Source: Punica granatum (taxonomy: Eukaryota; Streptophyta; Magnoliopsida; Myrtales; Lythraceae). Taken from it: DNA of 64,000 nucleotides. The notes beneath the pieces were generated by a model that searched no databases, was not told where the DNA came from, and was given only the letters and a program-made list of their open reading frames with translations. Below are positions 12,188 to 23,589 of the stretch, piece by piece. The DNA is taken from the NCBI RefSeq assembly GCF_007655135.1, contig NC_045134.1:24018568-24082567 (forward strand), in the 5' to 3' direction. How positions within the stretch are numbered: position 1 is the first letter of the stretch; each line of letters begins with the position of its first letter. The translations under genes were made by a program, and so were the position numbers.

Positions 12188-12880
12188 CTTTGAAAATACT
12201 TTAATTTGGTGTAAGAGAAGCGGCTACTCCATTGCTGCCGGTGCATCCGATGTTCATACCACATCCTTTCACTTCGAACCCCCTTTCATTTTCTGTCCTT
12301 TTCTTTTTCAAAATTTCGAAACAATCCGTTATACATAGGTTTTTTTTTAATCTTACTTTATCAATATTTTCACCCTACGAAGCAAATTTTCAGCTATGAT
12401 AACCGCCCCCTTTCCTCTCGTTATCTGTTGCACCTTTTAATTTTTTATCTTCTTAAAATTTCTCCTATTATTTATTTCAAAGATTTAAATAAATAAATAT
12501 ATTAAAAGCAGTACATGTGCAAAATATACACATGGCATCAATCATGTGCTAAAATATACGCATGGCATCGGTTATTAATTGGCCACATTAGTGAAATTCG
12601 ACTGCTAGAAAGATGATGAACCATATAAAACATTTATCATTACATAAAGGATAAGAATGAAAATTAAAAAAGAGAAGGATATGATGTCGAACAAAAAGTC
12701 AAACTTAAAGGACCAAAACTTTTGGTGAAAAATATGTTCCGACTCCTGCAAATTCATATACTTTCCTTTTACAAATTTATATACTTTCCTTCGACAGATA
12801 ATGATTTAGAATATGGAAAATTCTTCACTAGGCTCCAATACTATTGTGCCAGGCAATATAATAATTTGATGCCAAAAGAG
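12188..12880. other. Intergenic DNA upstream of the second S1 gene
   Basis: AT-rich spacer. One imperfect direct repeat is visible, a phrase ending ACATGGCATC... near 12510–12570 that recurs after about 35 bp. No gene. Confidence 0.5.
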
Positions 12881-12884
12881 TTGC

Positions 12885-12890
12885 TATATA
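12885..12890 (+). promoter_or_regulatory. Candidate TATA box of the second S1 gene
   Basis: TATATA within GCTATATAGCG, 78 bp upstream of the start codon at 12968, a plausible spacing for a short plant 5' UTR. No other support. Confidence 0.4.
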
Positions 12891-12967
12891 GCGCAAATCA
12901 TGCTTTCTTTAGGCCCCAGATAATTAATCAAAGAAAGCGGCCGATCGAAAAAAGACACTAAGCAAGC

Positions 12968-13417
12968 ATGAGTTTTATCAACGGAAGTTCTTTCCTCTTG
13001 GGGCTTGTATTATCTATGGGGGTGTTATCGGAAGTACCGATGGTAGCAATGGCAGCCAACGGCAGTAAATTCAGCTTCTTCCCCGCGGTCACTGTTGAAA
13101 TCTTCAACAAGCTGCCTCTTGGTGCGACCTTCACCATACATTGTAAATCGAAGGACGATGATCTCGGAACCCATGAGGTTGGGACGGGCCAGAGCTACTC
13201 GTTCCACTTCAAGGTTAATTTCTGGGGCACCACGCTGTTCTTCTGCAGGGCATCACATGAAGGCAATAATGTCGACTTTGAGATCTACAGGGCCTCGAGG
13301 GACGACACCGACAGGTGCCCTGATTACTGTATGTGGGTGGCAAATGGAGATGGCATCATGGGATACCCTGAATCTTCCAGTGAAAAGCCCGATATTGTTA
13401 TTCCTTGGAAGCGGTAA
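12968..13417 (+). CDS. Self-incompatibility protein S1-like (SPH) secreted protein
   Basis: Single-exon gene for 149 residues, the only plus-strand member of the cluster. Residues 1 to about 30 form a signal peptide ending near AMAANG. The mature region carries EIFNKLP (44–50), IHCKSKDDDLGTH (57–69), Y-x-F-x-F, TTLFFC (88–93), EIYRASRD and RCPDYCMW. Cysteines at 59, 93, 117 and 121 match the gene at 3685–4134 exactly, and the lengths are identical, so the two are close paralogues despite opposite orientation. The start is fixed by the shared AGCAAGCATGAGTTT context. The product is expected outside the cell as a small beta-sandwich; its receptor or partner is unknown. Intact. Confidence 0.9.
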   Translation: MSFINGSSFLLGLVLSMGVLSEVPMVAMAANGSKFSFFPAVTVEIFNKLPLGATFTIHCKSKDDDLGTHEVGTGQSYSFHFKVNFWGTTLFFCRASHEGNNVDFEIYRASRDDTDRCPDYCMWVANGDGIMGYPESSSEKPDIVIPWKR

Positions 13418-13617
13418 ATGTTGAGGCAGGAAATATTACAATAAGATACATATAAAAAAAGGTGCAAATATTGGGCATCCTTGATATTTGATTGGACCTG
13501 TTGCTGCAACCGTAAAATTAATATAAAGCTATTTATGTTATCGATGCGTATCACATATAGTTATTGTTTCTTTTAATTTTCCTGTTAACAGGGGAAGCTC
13601 ATCAGTAATAAAGCAAA

Positions 13618-13705
13618 ATAAAGAGGCACGAAAATTTCACGGACGATGATCGAACTCGAATCACATGATTTCGCTTTGGCAACTTGTGCCACTTGCAATG
13701 AAAAC
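13618..13705 (-). repeat. SINE-like tRNA-derived fragment
   Basis: On the minus strand a tRNA-like A-box (AGTGGCACAAGTTG) is followed about 30 nt later by a B-box-like ATTCGAGTTCGATCAT. The spacing resembles the 5' part of plant SINEs. No clear tail or duplication was identified. Confidence 0.3.
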
Positions 13706-13709
13706 CCCT

Positions 13710-14610
13710 TTCTTCCATATTAGACTTTCTTTAAAATAATGAATTCACTGATATTATATTTTTCATAGTACTTTATGCTTTAAATGAGAAGTTCCTCGGT
13801 GATACTATCTCATTACGTGGCTTGAGAAATCACCATTTAAATTGCATAGGAAAATTAGTACTAATCGATAATTATCATAATTATTCCTCGTTAAAAAATT
13901 TATATTGGTTCTTTCTCATCATATCAATATGAAGTGAGACATTAAGATTTTCTCACTTCAAATATTATAATATTACTTTTATTAGTGAAATTACATTTAT
14001 GAGAAACTCTTAATTAGCTGAATTCTTAGTACATAGTTGAAATATTACATGAAATAAGGGTTTCCGGAGCCACATGATCAGTGCTGGAAAAGTCAATATC
14101 TAGTGACATAAAAAATAAAAATCACTTGAATTCGAGTTAAAAACCACGGCATAGAAAACTTTTAGGCTTTGTTTGGGCATGTGGAGCAGAGGGGAGGATA
14201 GAGATGTGAAATTCTATATAAAATTATATGAGATTTAAAAATTTATCGTTCCCTTCCCCTTTCTTTCCTTCTAATTCTATCATCCTAACCAAGACTTCTG
14301 GAGAATGGTCAAAAACAAAAAAAAAAAAAACAAAAACAAACACCTAAGGTGGGAGCATTAGTAAAAAAATTATTATTGACTTTCAAAGTACGGTGATGAA
14401 ACTCGTGACTAAAGTCAAGTCATATCCAGGCAGAAATTAGTCGCCCTCAATAGTTTGGAGATACATTTTAATCTTATCAAAAACAAAATCTTATGAATAG
14501 ATCTGAAATTTTGACTGTATTATATTATTACACTATTTGATAAATGCTCTTGACTAAATTGATATTTTAGAAACTTTACATCCAAAACATGTTACAAAGA
14601 TCAATTTCCA
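13710..14610. other. Intergenic DNA without a supported gene
   Basis: AT-rich spacer. Near 14160 a GGCTTTGTTTGGGCATG phrase resembles a MITE end, but a matching right end was not found. Confidence 0.45.
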
Positions 14611-14618
14611 TAATTTAA

Positions 14619-14807
14619 TCCCCGTTTGAATTGTTAGACCGATTTTAGAATCATAATTTTAATTTTAACTCAACACACTACACAACAAAAATACACGTTT
14701 CCCAAGTCAAATTTATAATACTATCTTATTTGTCTTTTTCCACAATCAAAATCAAAATCAAAATCAAAATCATGATTCTAAAATCATACTAACAAATCAA
14801 ACGCAGC
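14619..14807. mobile_element. MITE (TTTGTTAG-type inverted termini)
   Basis: The left end CCCGTTTGAATTGTTAG...GATTTTAGAATCAT matches the complement of the right end, CTGCGTTTGATTTGTTAG...GATTTTAGAATCAT, over about 35 bp. Length is about 190 bp, with an internal TCAAAA simple repeat and no coding capacity. The element at 62510–62735 has related ends. Superfamily unclear because no target duplication could be fixed. Confidence 0.65.
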
Positions 14808-14869
14808 AATGTTTGCCAAGCAAAACAGAAATCCTATTTTCATGAACCAGAAGAATTTCTAGTCCAATG

Positions 14870-16402
14870 TTTGGGACACTCGCAACCAGTAGTGTTCTTC
14901 AAAGTGTTGATCATCTAATTTTTTTGAACACGACAATGGTCCTGATTTATTTTTCGGATATCCAATTGCAAAAACTATTATTTCAGGTCTTACATGCATT
15001 AATTTTAATTTTTCAAAATTTAAAACGATATTCGGGATCAAAAATATTTTTCTACTTAATATCAATTCTTGAATTTTTCTGAATGCAACGGTAGTTCCAT
15101 AAGATCTTTCGGATACCCAATTATAAAAATTGAATTTCGAATATAATCGATTAATTACGATCGAAGCGTCTCGGATATTCAAGGTCGATTTCTATCGAGA
15201 TTCGATCTCCGTTGATGCAAATTAAAATTTTTATAGAGCCAATTATTTTTTGAATTTCTCAATTTTGAAGTTTTCTTTCCAGAAACATCAACGAATCCCG
15301 GAAAAATCGAATTTCGCCCGAAGACGACCGTACCAGTAAATAAATAAATAAATAAAAGGGAGGGAGATGTCAGAAGGGTCAGCTCAAGTGTTCAACTTGG
15401 CCGACCCCACAGACTGGATTGGCAGGGTCAATTCATTTGCTTTTTCTTTTCTTTCCCTTCCTTCTACTTCTCTGCACTACACGCCCATACTTGCCCAAAA
15501 AAAAATATGTTGACTTGCATTTCTCTCCTTTTCTTCTCCTTTTTCGGTCCTTCCTCGGCTGCAGGACATCATTTCCCTTTCGGCTTCTGGCTGCTGCTGC
15601 TGCTGCTTCTCTTCTGCTGCTCCATCTAAGGACCATCTTGATGATCATCTCCCTTCTGCTGGCTGCTGTTGAGCCCGCTCCCTGAACCCCTTTGATCAGC
15701 ATCAGGAGGTTTTTCGGTAGATCGCCATCTTTTCTTCCTTCCTGACTAGCATTACCTTCCTCTCCTTTCTCGTGACCATGCCTCTCGAGCTAAGCACCGC
15801 TACTTATTCCCTTTGCTGAGTACGCTTCACTTTTTATCACAGTAAAAAGAGTTGATGCGATAAGGTAAATAAGAAATTGATCGATTTTCAAAATGAAGTG
15901 CTAAGGAAAAAAAAATTGAATTTATCATGAGGTAGTTGATGCTGAATCGCTATGATATAACCTTAGAATACCCATTTTCCTCCACCAAGAAAAAACAAAA
16001 CATTTTCAATCATCGAAAAAAATACATATTTTCAGGAATTTATGATGTCAAACCGAGCAAAATGAGCGAAGCTTAATTCACGTGGTAAATAAACTAAAGA
16101 CGGCAAGTCTTAGACAAATTAGAGTACCAACGAGGCGTGCGGGATATAGGCCCACACGTAACAAAACTCCCCCCGAATTCGGAACCCTCGGTTCTGCAGA
16201 CCATGTGCATGAGCAACTAGGTGTATCCATTACCTCTAGACTCGGATAACTCATCGGCCCTCAACCTCCGAGTCGTAAACATGTAGTAGCAACTCCTTTT
16301 CACGCGTTTCCATCACGTGTCCCCGAGAAGGTGGATACTCCCAAATCGTGCGATCGATCGTGCGCATGTAAGCCCCGATGAGATGAAATTCGAGTATGCA
16401 CA
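14870..16402 (-). mobile_element. Truncated copy of long LTR family 1 (copy 2, inverted)
   Basis: On the minus strand the element begins at 16402 with TGTGCATACTCGAATTTC and continues with GGGAGTATCCACCTTC, matching the starts of the units at 6290 and 53614. Farther along, the CAACGAATC and TTGGCCGACCCC phrases near 15290–15410 match the complement of 9880–9990. Its distal end does not reach a recognisable TGTCAG terminus and is probably truncated near 14870. Several internal parts of the 4.5-kb copy are missing. No coding capacity. Confidence 0.65.
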
Positions 16403-16409
16403 GGTGTAC

Positions 16410-16932
16410 AGCTGTTTGGAGTGTGCTTTTGGTGGAGTACATTCTGCGAGCCATAGAGCAACATGTGTCAATGACTTCCTCAACCACGAGCGTCGCATGT
16501 GCCCAAGTAGGGGGCAATGTTCGGGACAGGATTTTGAGCTCCGATCCGACATGGTTCATTCAGCCAGAGACTCGAGCGAGGCCCAATGAGGCTCAATCCA
16601 ATCACTCACGGGATATGATACACTTCCTAATATATCGAAATATGAGATATCAAAATATACCGAATATCTTGTAATGGTAATAACGTAATCTATCTCTAAA
16701 CCCCCAATAAATACATACACTTTACATGTTTTTAGGATTGATCAACAATTCATTATTTTTTCTATATTCACAGCTCACATTGATTTGAGTGTCGAAGAGG
16801 AAAATCGGGCACCACCCTTGATCTCTCATTGTGTAGGGGTTCGAGGCTAAACGTGGGCTGTGAATCCAGTCTCTTCATCCACAAAACGCACGTGAACCAC
16901 TCGTGGTTTGGACCCGAATTTCATGGTCCTAA
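16410..16932 (+). mobile_element. 3' remnant of an LTR retrotransposon (PPT plus LTR)
   Basis: A purine-rich GTAGGGGGCAA precedes TGTTCGGGACAGG at 16518. From there a coding-free unit ends GGTCCTAACA at 16932, giving TGTT...AACA termini. Near its end is TTGATTTGAGTGTCGAAGAGG, a phrase I recognise as common near plant LTR 3' ends. The roughly 100 bp before the purine tract may be the end of the internal region. No 5' LTR or target duplication is present, so this is a fragment joined to the inverted element on its left. Confidence 0.5.
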
Positions 16933-17164
16933 CACTTGTATCCTTGCACAAGCATATATTATGTCATTTCACTATTATGTACATTTTTTTTTGGGTGCCT
17001 TACAAAGCTAGAATGGAAAACATTGAAAATTTGACGATATTAAAAGAAGGATAGTTGCTGGGGATGACGACCAAGGAAGCACCAAGCGAAGAAGGAAAAG
17101 ATAATTACGTGATAAGATAATATTATGTTGTTTCTTTTCGATCACAATAGAGGCTCGAAAAACC

Positions 17165-17282
17165 AATACAATAAAATAGAAATTCTAATAACTAATAAGG
17201 GGCATAAGAGTTCCATTGAGTATCGAATTTGAAATCTCTTAATTATCGTGCGAGATCATGTGCTACTATATCAATCCTTTTT
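17165..17282 (-). repeat. SINE-like tRNA-derived fragment
   Basis: The minus strand reads GATATAGTAGCACATGATC (A-box-like) and, about 30 nt later, TTCAAATTCGATAC (B-box-like). Boundaries are uncertain. Confidence 0.3.
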
Positions 17283-17664
17283 TGATAGAGAATATTATGT
17301 TTTATAAGTGATATCACTCGCAAAATCGTCTAACTGCTATTATTCAATCAAAAACTAATCCTCTGATTTATAACCCTTATTACTCTTTTATCCACTTGAT
17401 CATGACATTGCTTCCACATAGCTTTTCTGCACTATATTCTCTTGCAATACTCTCTTCGTATTATTTGGCCCATTTGACCATTCAAAAAAGAAATTAAAAG
17501 TTGAGCTACAAAATGTTTGTTCTTTTTTTTTTTTGAATTTTCGAAGAACCAATTAAACATAATGTTTTATATTTATCTTATCATTTTCTTTGGCGCATGT
17601 ATTCTTTTTCTTTTCCATATTTTGACAGGTGCCTATTTTAGTTTTCATAACTCACATTATAGAG

Positions 17665-18275
17665 TAAGGGATGGCAATATGTGTCGTATCGTATTTAAAT
17701 AGGTCGTGTATAAATAGGTTCCTGTCAAAAAACTATAAACCGGAACATAACACGTTTAAAAAATGTGTCAATATTTTCAAAAAGCGAACATGTCACGTTG
17801 AATTACAGGTTGACACGGATCCAACACGTCTAACCGGTTTAATTAAGAGTGTCTAAATGTGTATGTATACTTACCTACGCAATATGACACTATTACCTTT
17901 AGGTACGTATTTATACCTACATGATATGTCACTATTAACTTTAGTCACACGTTATTACACGATTAACATGATAAAAGAACCATAAACGGGTGATTTATAT
18001 AATCAAATTTAGATGATTTTACTGTATTTTCTTCTATAAATTGATACAATATGCAAAACAATTTATAAACTCGATAATAAATAATATAAATCGATCTAAC
18101 CGTATCTAAACGAATTATAAGGCTTGAACCCGTTTAAGCTTGTTTATTTATCGTGTCCAGACGAGTTTAACCTGTCTAGACACGAAACACATTTAGCCTT
18201 AACTCAAACCCGCTTAACTTTGTGTCGTATTCATATCGTGTTATCACATCGTGTCAAATATTATCAGTTCTATTA
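17665..18275. mobile_element. Non-autonomous DNA element with TGTGTCGTAT-type ends
   Basis: The left part (GGCAATATGTGTCGTATCG...) has approximate inverted counterparts at the right (CGATATGAATACGACAC on the complement), and both halves are rich in CACGTTTA/CGTGTC and ACCCG/CGGGT words. The composition resembles hAT-type repeats that begin GGGTGGCAAT. No transposase was seen. Superfamily assignment is inference. Confidence 0.45.
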
Positions 18276-18835
18276 TAGAGGCTCATGGCATTTGAAAATG
18301 CTATTCATTCCATCGAAAACTTTTGTGATTTCTTTATAATTATTTTGAAAAAAAAGGAAAACTTTTGGTCCTTAACCTTTATCATTTTTGTCATTTTGGT
18401 CCCAAACGTTTTTTTCCCCTACCCTTATCTCAACCTTTAGTGCCCTAACCACTTTAGTCCTACCGTTACATTTTCCATTAACTTTACTAACGGGACAATT
18501 AAAAACAAAATAATTAATTAAAAACAAAAAAGGGGAAGAATCGATAGAGGGGGAGCGAGGGCTGCCACTAGCAGCCACCCACCCACGATAGGTTTCACTG
18601 GCAAATCCTGATTTCTCCCGATTGGGATTTCTCCCAATTTGGGAGGGGTTCTCCCATATCGAGAGAAATTAAGGAGATAGGGGCATACCCGCCAACCACC
18701 CACCCCCAATGATGGTTGCCAATGAAGTCAACTCTCCATAACCCTTAATTCTTGATAAGACGTTTTCTCAGTTACTCGAATCTATGAATTTCTTGATGGT
18801 GGTTCATGTATATACCGCGTCTCTTATCTATGGGA
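18276..18835. other. Repeat-derived spacer
   Basis: Contains a TTGGTCC-rich segment (18360–18500) typical of degenerate repeats and a CCCACCC/GGGAGA-rich segment (18540–18720). No gene. Confidence 0.4.
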
Positions 18836-18837
18836 CG

Positions 18838-19365
18838 TAGGGGGTGTAAACGAGCCGAGCCAAGCCCGAATCTAGGAGGCTAAGCTCGACTCGTTTATTT
18901 GCTCTCAAGCTCAAGCGTGAGCCCAGTCGAGCCTATATATCCACAGTTGAGCTTGTCTCGTTTAACAAACAAAGGCTCAAGCTTGAGCTTGATGTCGCTC
19001 GCCCAGTGAAGTAGAAAAGCTTTAACTCATATATGGTCGGACAAGCTCGAACTCGTTTAAACTCAAAACAAAATCAAAATCCTTAAGTAAAATTGTATAT
19101 GAGCCAACACCTATTTTTTAGCCTTATATAAGTTAAGTGGACTATAGCTATATACATAAAAAAAATAAAAATAAAAATAAAAAAAGTCCGTTCAGACTCG
19201 CTAGTTTCTTAAGCCAAATACTATCGAGCTCGGCTCGACTTGCTTGACTGGCAAGTTTGAGCTTGGCTCGGCTCAGACTTGATAAGATCGAGCTAAATTC
19301 AAGCTTTATCAAGCCGAAACTGAACCGTTCATGAAACATCTCTCTCACTTATACCCTTAGATGGG
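18838..19365. mobile_element. Non-autonomous hAT-like element with GGTGTAAACGAGCC end
   Basis: Left TAGGGGGTGTAAACGAG and the complement of the right end TAAGGGTATAAGTGAG are imperfect inverted termini. The interior is full of GAGCTCG/CAAGCTTGAGCTTG words. The pattern is common for plant hAT-derived repeats. No open transposase frame and no clear target duplication. Confidence 0.45.
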
Positions 19366-19905
19366 GGATTGCATGTATGTAAGATAGAGAAGCCTCCATA
19401 CAATTTTCAAGAGTATGCGTACACTGAAATAACCTTATCAATTATCATAATCCTTTCTTATTTTAGGTTAACTCAATCGCCTCAATAAGTTTTCACTATC
19501 TCCCTGGCCTTTCTCTCTCCACCTCAAATTCATGGTGATGCTTCAATCCCTCAAGCTCCTGGTCTCGATAAGGTTTCTTGCCAAAGTGCAAACCCGTAAT
19601 ATCATTTGAGGAAACCAAATCATCTCAGACCAATAATTCGGCTTCTCAACATAGCAAGAGACGCTGTCCCTGAATATTCTCTTGTTGACCATATATCATC
19701 AAGGAGAGATGATTGAAGATTTGCCCTAATCTGTTGGTTAAATTTTCCAATTCTGTTATCAAAGTTATTCATGTTTTGAGCGATCTACAACTGCGCATAC
19801 GTGTATATGTTTCACTATACCATCGGTGAAGGAATGCATGTGATTCCCTTTTAATTTTGTACATCAACTTCTAGTTAATCATCCTTGGATTGATTGTAGG
19901 AGGTT

Positions 19906-20238
19906 TATACTATGTTTGGATTGGGATTAGGGGAAGGGAAGGGAAGGGAAAAATTCTCCGAGTTTGATCTCATGATTTTAATGGAGAGCAAAGAGTATGA
20001 GGGAAAATTATTTATCTTAATTCCCCTCTAAACCCCAATTTTCTTTCAACCCCGACTTGTATTTGAAAGGAGCTGAAAAGAATAATTAAGAATTTATCAA
20101 TTGCATATTTCTCAAATAAGGCTAAAATTCCCCATCCTTTCCCTTCCTCTCCCCTTATTAGGCTATATCCAAACAAGGCTAATTTTTACTCTCCCCTTCC
20201 CTCCCCTCCCCATGAGCCATATCCAAACAGAGTGTGAG
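19906..20238. mobile_element. MITE with ATGTTTGGAT inverted ends
   Basis: Left end CTATGTTTGGATTGGGATTA followed by repeated GGGAA; the complement of the right side reads CTGTTTGGATATGGCTC then GGGGAGGGG. A second right-like end lies at about 20181 (CCTTGTTTGGATATAGCC), so the right arm appears duplicated. Confidence 0.6.
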
Positions 20239-20715
20239 GGTTTTGTTACATAAAACCAATCATGCCTTTTGATAACTTAAGCAAGAGAGTGATGCTCTTA
20301 CCAGTTGCCACATTAGACAAGTTCAATAAGGTACTCTTAAATATCCGAACGGCATACAAAGGATTAGGCCCATTTGCATCTTAAAAACTCAAGCTAATAG
20401 GATACAATGCTCAACCATCTTATAAACCCAGAATTATCTTTATATGTTTTCGATATGGGATCTAGGATCCTTGACAGGTACCATGCCTTACGTATCATGC
20501 TTATGCTAATATTTGTCGTTGCATGTTGGGAAACATGTTCGCGACTCTTTCAGGGCATTAAACATGGACGAGAGGTCTGCCATGCACCTTTTCATGGATG
20601 ACAAAACCTGAGCACCAAAGGAGAAGGCGCCAATTGTGTACATGGGACCTATTTGAGGCATTTACTAGTGAACTTTCCAGTGACAGTTGAGGCTGAGCTT
20701 TATGACACTTAGGTT

Positions 20716-20899
20716 GGAGAAAATTTTAGATGATCCTACATTAAATGATGTGGTGAGGAATAACCAATAAAAATTCTATAATGAAGATCAGTTAAGGCAA
20801 TTATCCAAGTGATTAGCACCAAGTCCTTAGTTTTATACATTTTGATTAGTGTTTCCTCATGCCACGTGATGAGATAGAATTACCTAGTAACTTCTCCTT
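20716..20899. mobile_element. Small MITE (GGAGAA ends), copy 1
   Basis: Left GGAGAAAATTTTAGATGAT and the complement of the right GGAGAAGTTACTAGGTAAT are inverted termini. The whole 184 bp is about 75–80% identical to 23400–23583 by eye, including GATGTGGTGAGGAA and GTGATTAGCACCAAGTC. Confidence 0.7.
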
Positions 20900-20904
20900 A
20901 GGTT

Positions 20905-23225
20905 GTGCTTGTTTGAACTTAATTTTAAGTGTTGAAAATTAAGTGTTAAAAATTTAAGATCTAAATAGAATAAGTGCTTAATTGATTAAGTGAAAATTAT
21001 TTGGTGAGGTAAATTATAATGGCTGAAATTATATTTAGATAAATGCCCAATACTTTAACTTCTTTTCTCTTTTGCCCAAATTTTATTTTAGTTTTTTAAA
21101 TTCAGAAAATAAAAAATTTTCAAAAACAATGGATCGAGGATTTTCACTCGGAGAGGGAGGGGGTGGCGATGGCCCTTGATCCCGGCTATCACCGCCCAAG
21201 GCAAGGTCGCCAGTGACAGTAGAGGTCGCTAGCGACCTCATATGGGCGGTGATGCAGATATTCTCAATATCACAAACTCCCAACTATACGTATAATATCT
21301 AGTAATATAGAAATGAGTAGAGTATCGTTCCCATGGAAAATTTATCCAAAATTTATCGCTAGGCACTAAAATTAACACACCTAATAGAAGTCAAGGATAT
21401 CGGTAACTATGAGAGATGTAATTAAAGAAAGTAAATCTAACTAGCAAGGTTACTATAGAGTTAATTGAAACAATCTATGTTAGAAGAGCTAGGGTCCCGA
21501 TTCACTCGATGTTCATTAGGTCCTTTTCTACCCACCTTCTCTTTTCTTTGAACGAACCGAGTATATTACCCCGAGATTCGATGTTTTTCCCTAAGTATCT
21601 CTCGAATTGCCTAGGCAAGATATCTCCTTAAACCAACTTCCTATATTTCTAAGGATATTGTCATTTACGAAGTCTCATTAAACAACAATCTCGATTTAGT
21701 GTGCCCAAGGCGAGCTAGTGTATCTCTATCAAACATGTGAAACAACCCTACTTTCTTAAGTACTCGAAGTCGAACATAGACTATTTCGATCCCGTCTAAT
21801 CCTACTTACTCCATCGAGTTTGTATAAATTACTACATCAATATAGTTAGTGATCAGCAACCATACGCATTACGCACGGATACAAAATAAATACCTCGATT
21901 TACTCATCAAAAAGATCAGGAGAGTATCAAAGATTAACTACACATCAAGTTCCTCGAAACCCTAGAAACAAGTTTAATTCATGGCCAAAGTATACACCAT
22001 CCCATAAATCATGTTCGACAAGAGGAAAGGAAGTAAAAAGGGCGAAGGGAAGAGCCCGGTATTGTTGACTTCTGGACTTGATGCCGATTCCTCCTCTTCT
22101 CCATTTGCTGCAACCCTCTTTCTCCTCTATTCAACCCCCTTTTAGCAGCTCCTTTTCTCCCCCTTTCTTCTTACGAACAAGAGGAAGAAGAAAGAAGAGA
22201 GATGATGATGTCTATGTATATATCCCTCCCCCTCTTCTCTTCTCTAAGCTTCCTATATATAGAACATTAAAAAGTGGCTTCCTTGTCCTTGCTGTCATTA
22301 ATCAGGGCCTAATCAAATGTGCAACTTGTCCATTAAATCACCAAGAAGAGGTCTACAATATTTGACTTTCAGAAAAAGTAAGTCGGTTTTGGGCAAAAAT
22401 GACAGTACAATCGGCGTTGCAACTTCTAAAAGTGGGTGTTGCAACTCTGAAGCTACTGACTTCTCCTATATTATCCAGCGTTGCAACTTCTAAAAATGGG
22501 CTTTGTAACTTTGAGCAATCTGACTATAGCTCCAATCCGCACCTACCATTGCCGAAATACGACTATATAAGAGCCAAAAATCACTTGTAACATTAACAAA
22601 AGACTTAAACACCGTCACGACCTTATGATTGACATAAAAACTATATAAAAACTATCTAAAAACACTAATTTCATTGACGAACTAGAGGGAGTTCGTGCAA
22701 ACAAACTCTTATTATCAAGAATTATCAGGCGGTGGTAGCTGGGATTGGGGACCACCACCGCTCGAGATCAAGCTTTCTCTCTCATCGAGAAGGGAGAGAG
22801 TTGGCTCGATCTCGAGCAGTGGTGGCCCCCGTCTCGACCACCACTGCCCAGATGAGGTTGCTGGCGACCTCTGACATCGCTGGTTACTTTGTCTCGAACG
22901 GTGGTGGCCGAGACTAGGGACCACCACCACCCCTCTCCCCCAGCCGCTTGAGTCCCCTCCTCTCTTTCTTTCTCTCTTTCTAGCTTTCTGTCTATCTGAG
23001 CAGCAATGGACCTTTTTGCAATTTTCCAAAACTACACGGATGGTTGAGCAATTCAATGGAAAAAAAGAAGAAGAAAAAGAAGTAGGTTTTCATCTCCTTA
23101 ATGATTAAGCCCTTTTTTGACTGAATCATTAAATTAAGTCCATTTTTATTTTGTTCTATCAAATAATCTAAACTCAATTAAGTGCTAAAATTAAATTAAA
23201 TTTGAGTTATCAAGCATAAACTTAG
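20905..23225. repeat. Possible DNA element split by a solo LTR
   Basis: The left segment begins GCTTGTTTGAACTTAATTTTA and the complement of the right segment begins ATGCTTGATAACTCAAATTTA, both followed by AAGTGCTTAATTGA. This suggests one element with imperfect inverted ends now interrupted by the LTR at 21250–22727. The inner flanks contain near-inverted GGTCGCTAGCGACCTC and GAGGTTGCTGGCGACCTC words. Not proven. Confidence 0.35.
21250..22727. mobile_element. Solo LTR, family 2, 1478 bp
   Basis: Begins TGATGCAGATATTCTC and ends AAGAATTATCA, giving TGAT...ATCA inverted termini, with perfect 5-bp target duplications GGCGG at 21245–21249 and 22728–22732. Near the left end, AGAGTATCGTTCCCATGG is a word I associate with plant Ty3/gypsy LTRs. 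No internal coding region. The exact duplication implies LTR–LTR recombination left a single LTR. Orientation is undetermined. Confidence 0.8.
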
Positions 23226-23399
23226 TCTTCCACGGGAGTTATGGTGATGCCTACACAATGGCATTTCTGGATCCAAGAATTCCTGTGCTTCATTAGGAAA
23301 ATAGGACACATGAAGGATTGCTGGAAGAAGTTGAACATGATTTTAAGTTAAGCTATTTGTAGATGAAAATGTTTTGGAAGAGAGACAGTGTACATGGAT

Positions 23400-23583
23400 G
23401 AGAAAATTTTAGATGATACTATCTCAAATAATGTGGTGAGGAAAAACCAATCAGAATTCTTTAATGAAGAATAATTATGGTAATTATCGGAGTGATTAGC
23501 ATCAAGTCTCTGGTTTAATGCATTTTGATAGGGGCTTCTTCAAATCACGTGGTGAGGTAGGATCACCCAATAACTTCTCGTAC
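23400..23583. mobile_element. Small MITE (GGAGAA ends), copy 2
   Basis: Second copy of the 184-bp MITE at 20716–20899, same orientation, with ends GAGAAAATTTTAGATGAT and AATAACTTCTC. Confidence 0.7.
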
Positions 23584-23589
23584 ATGGAC

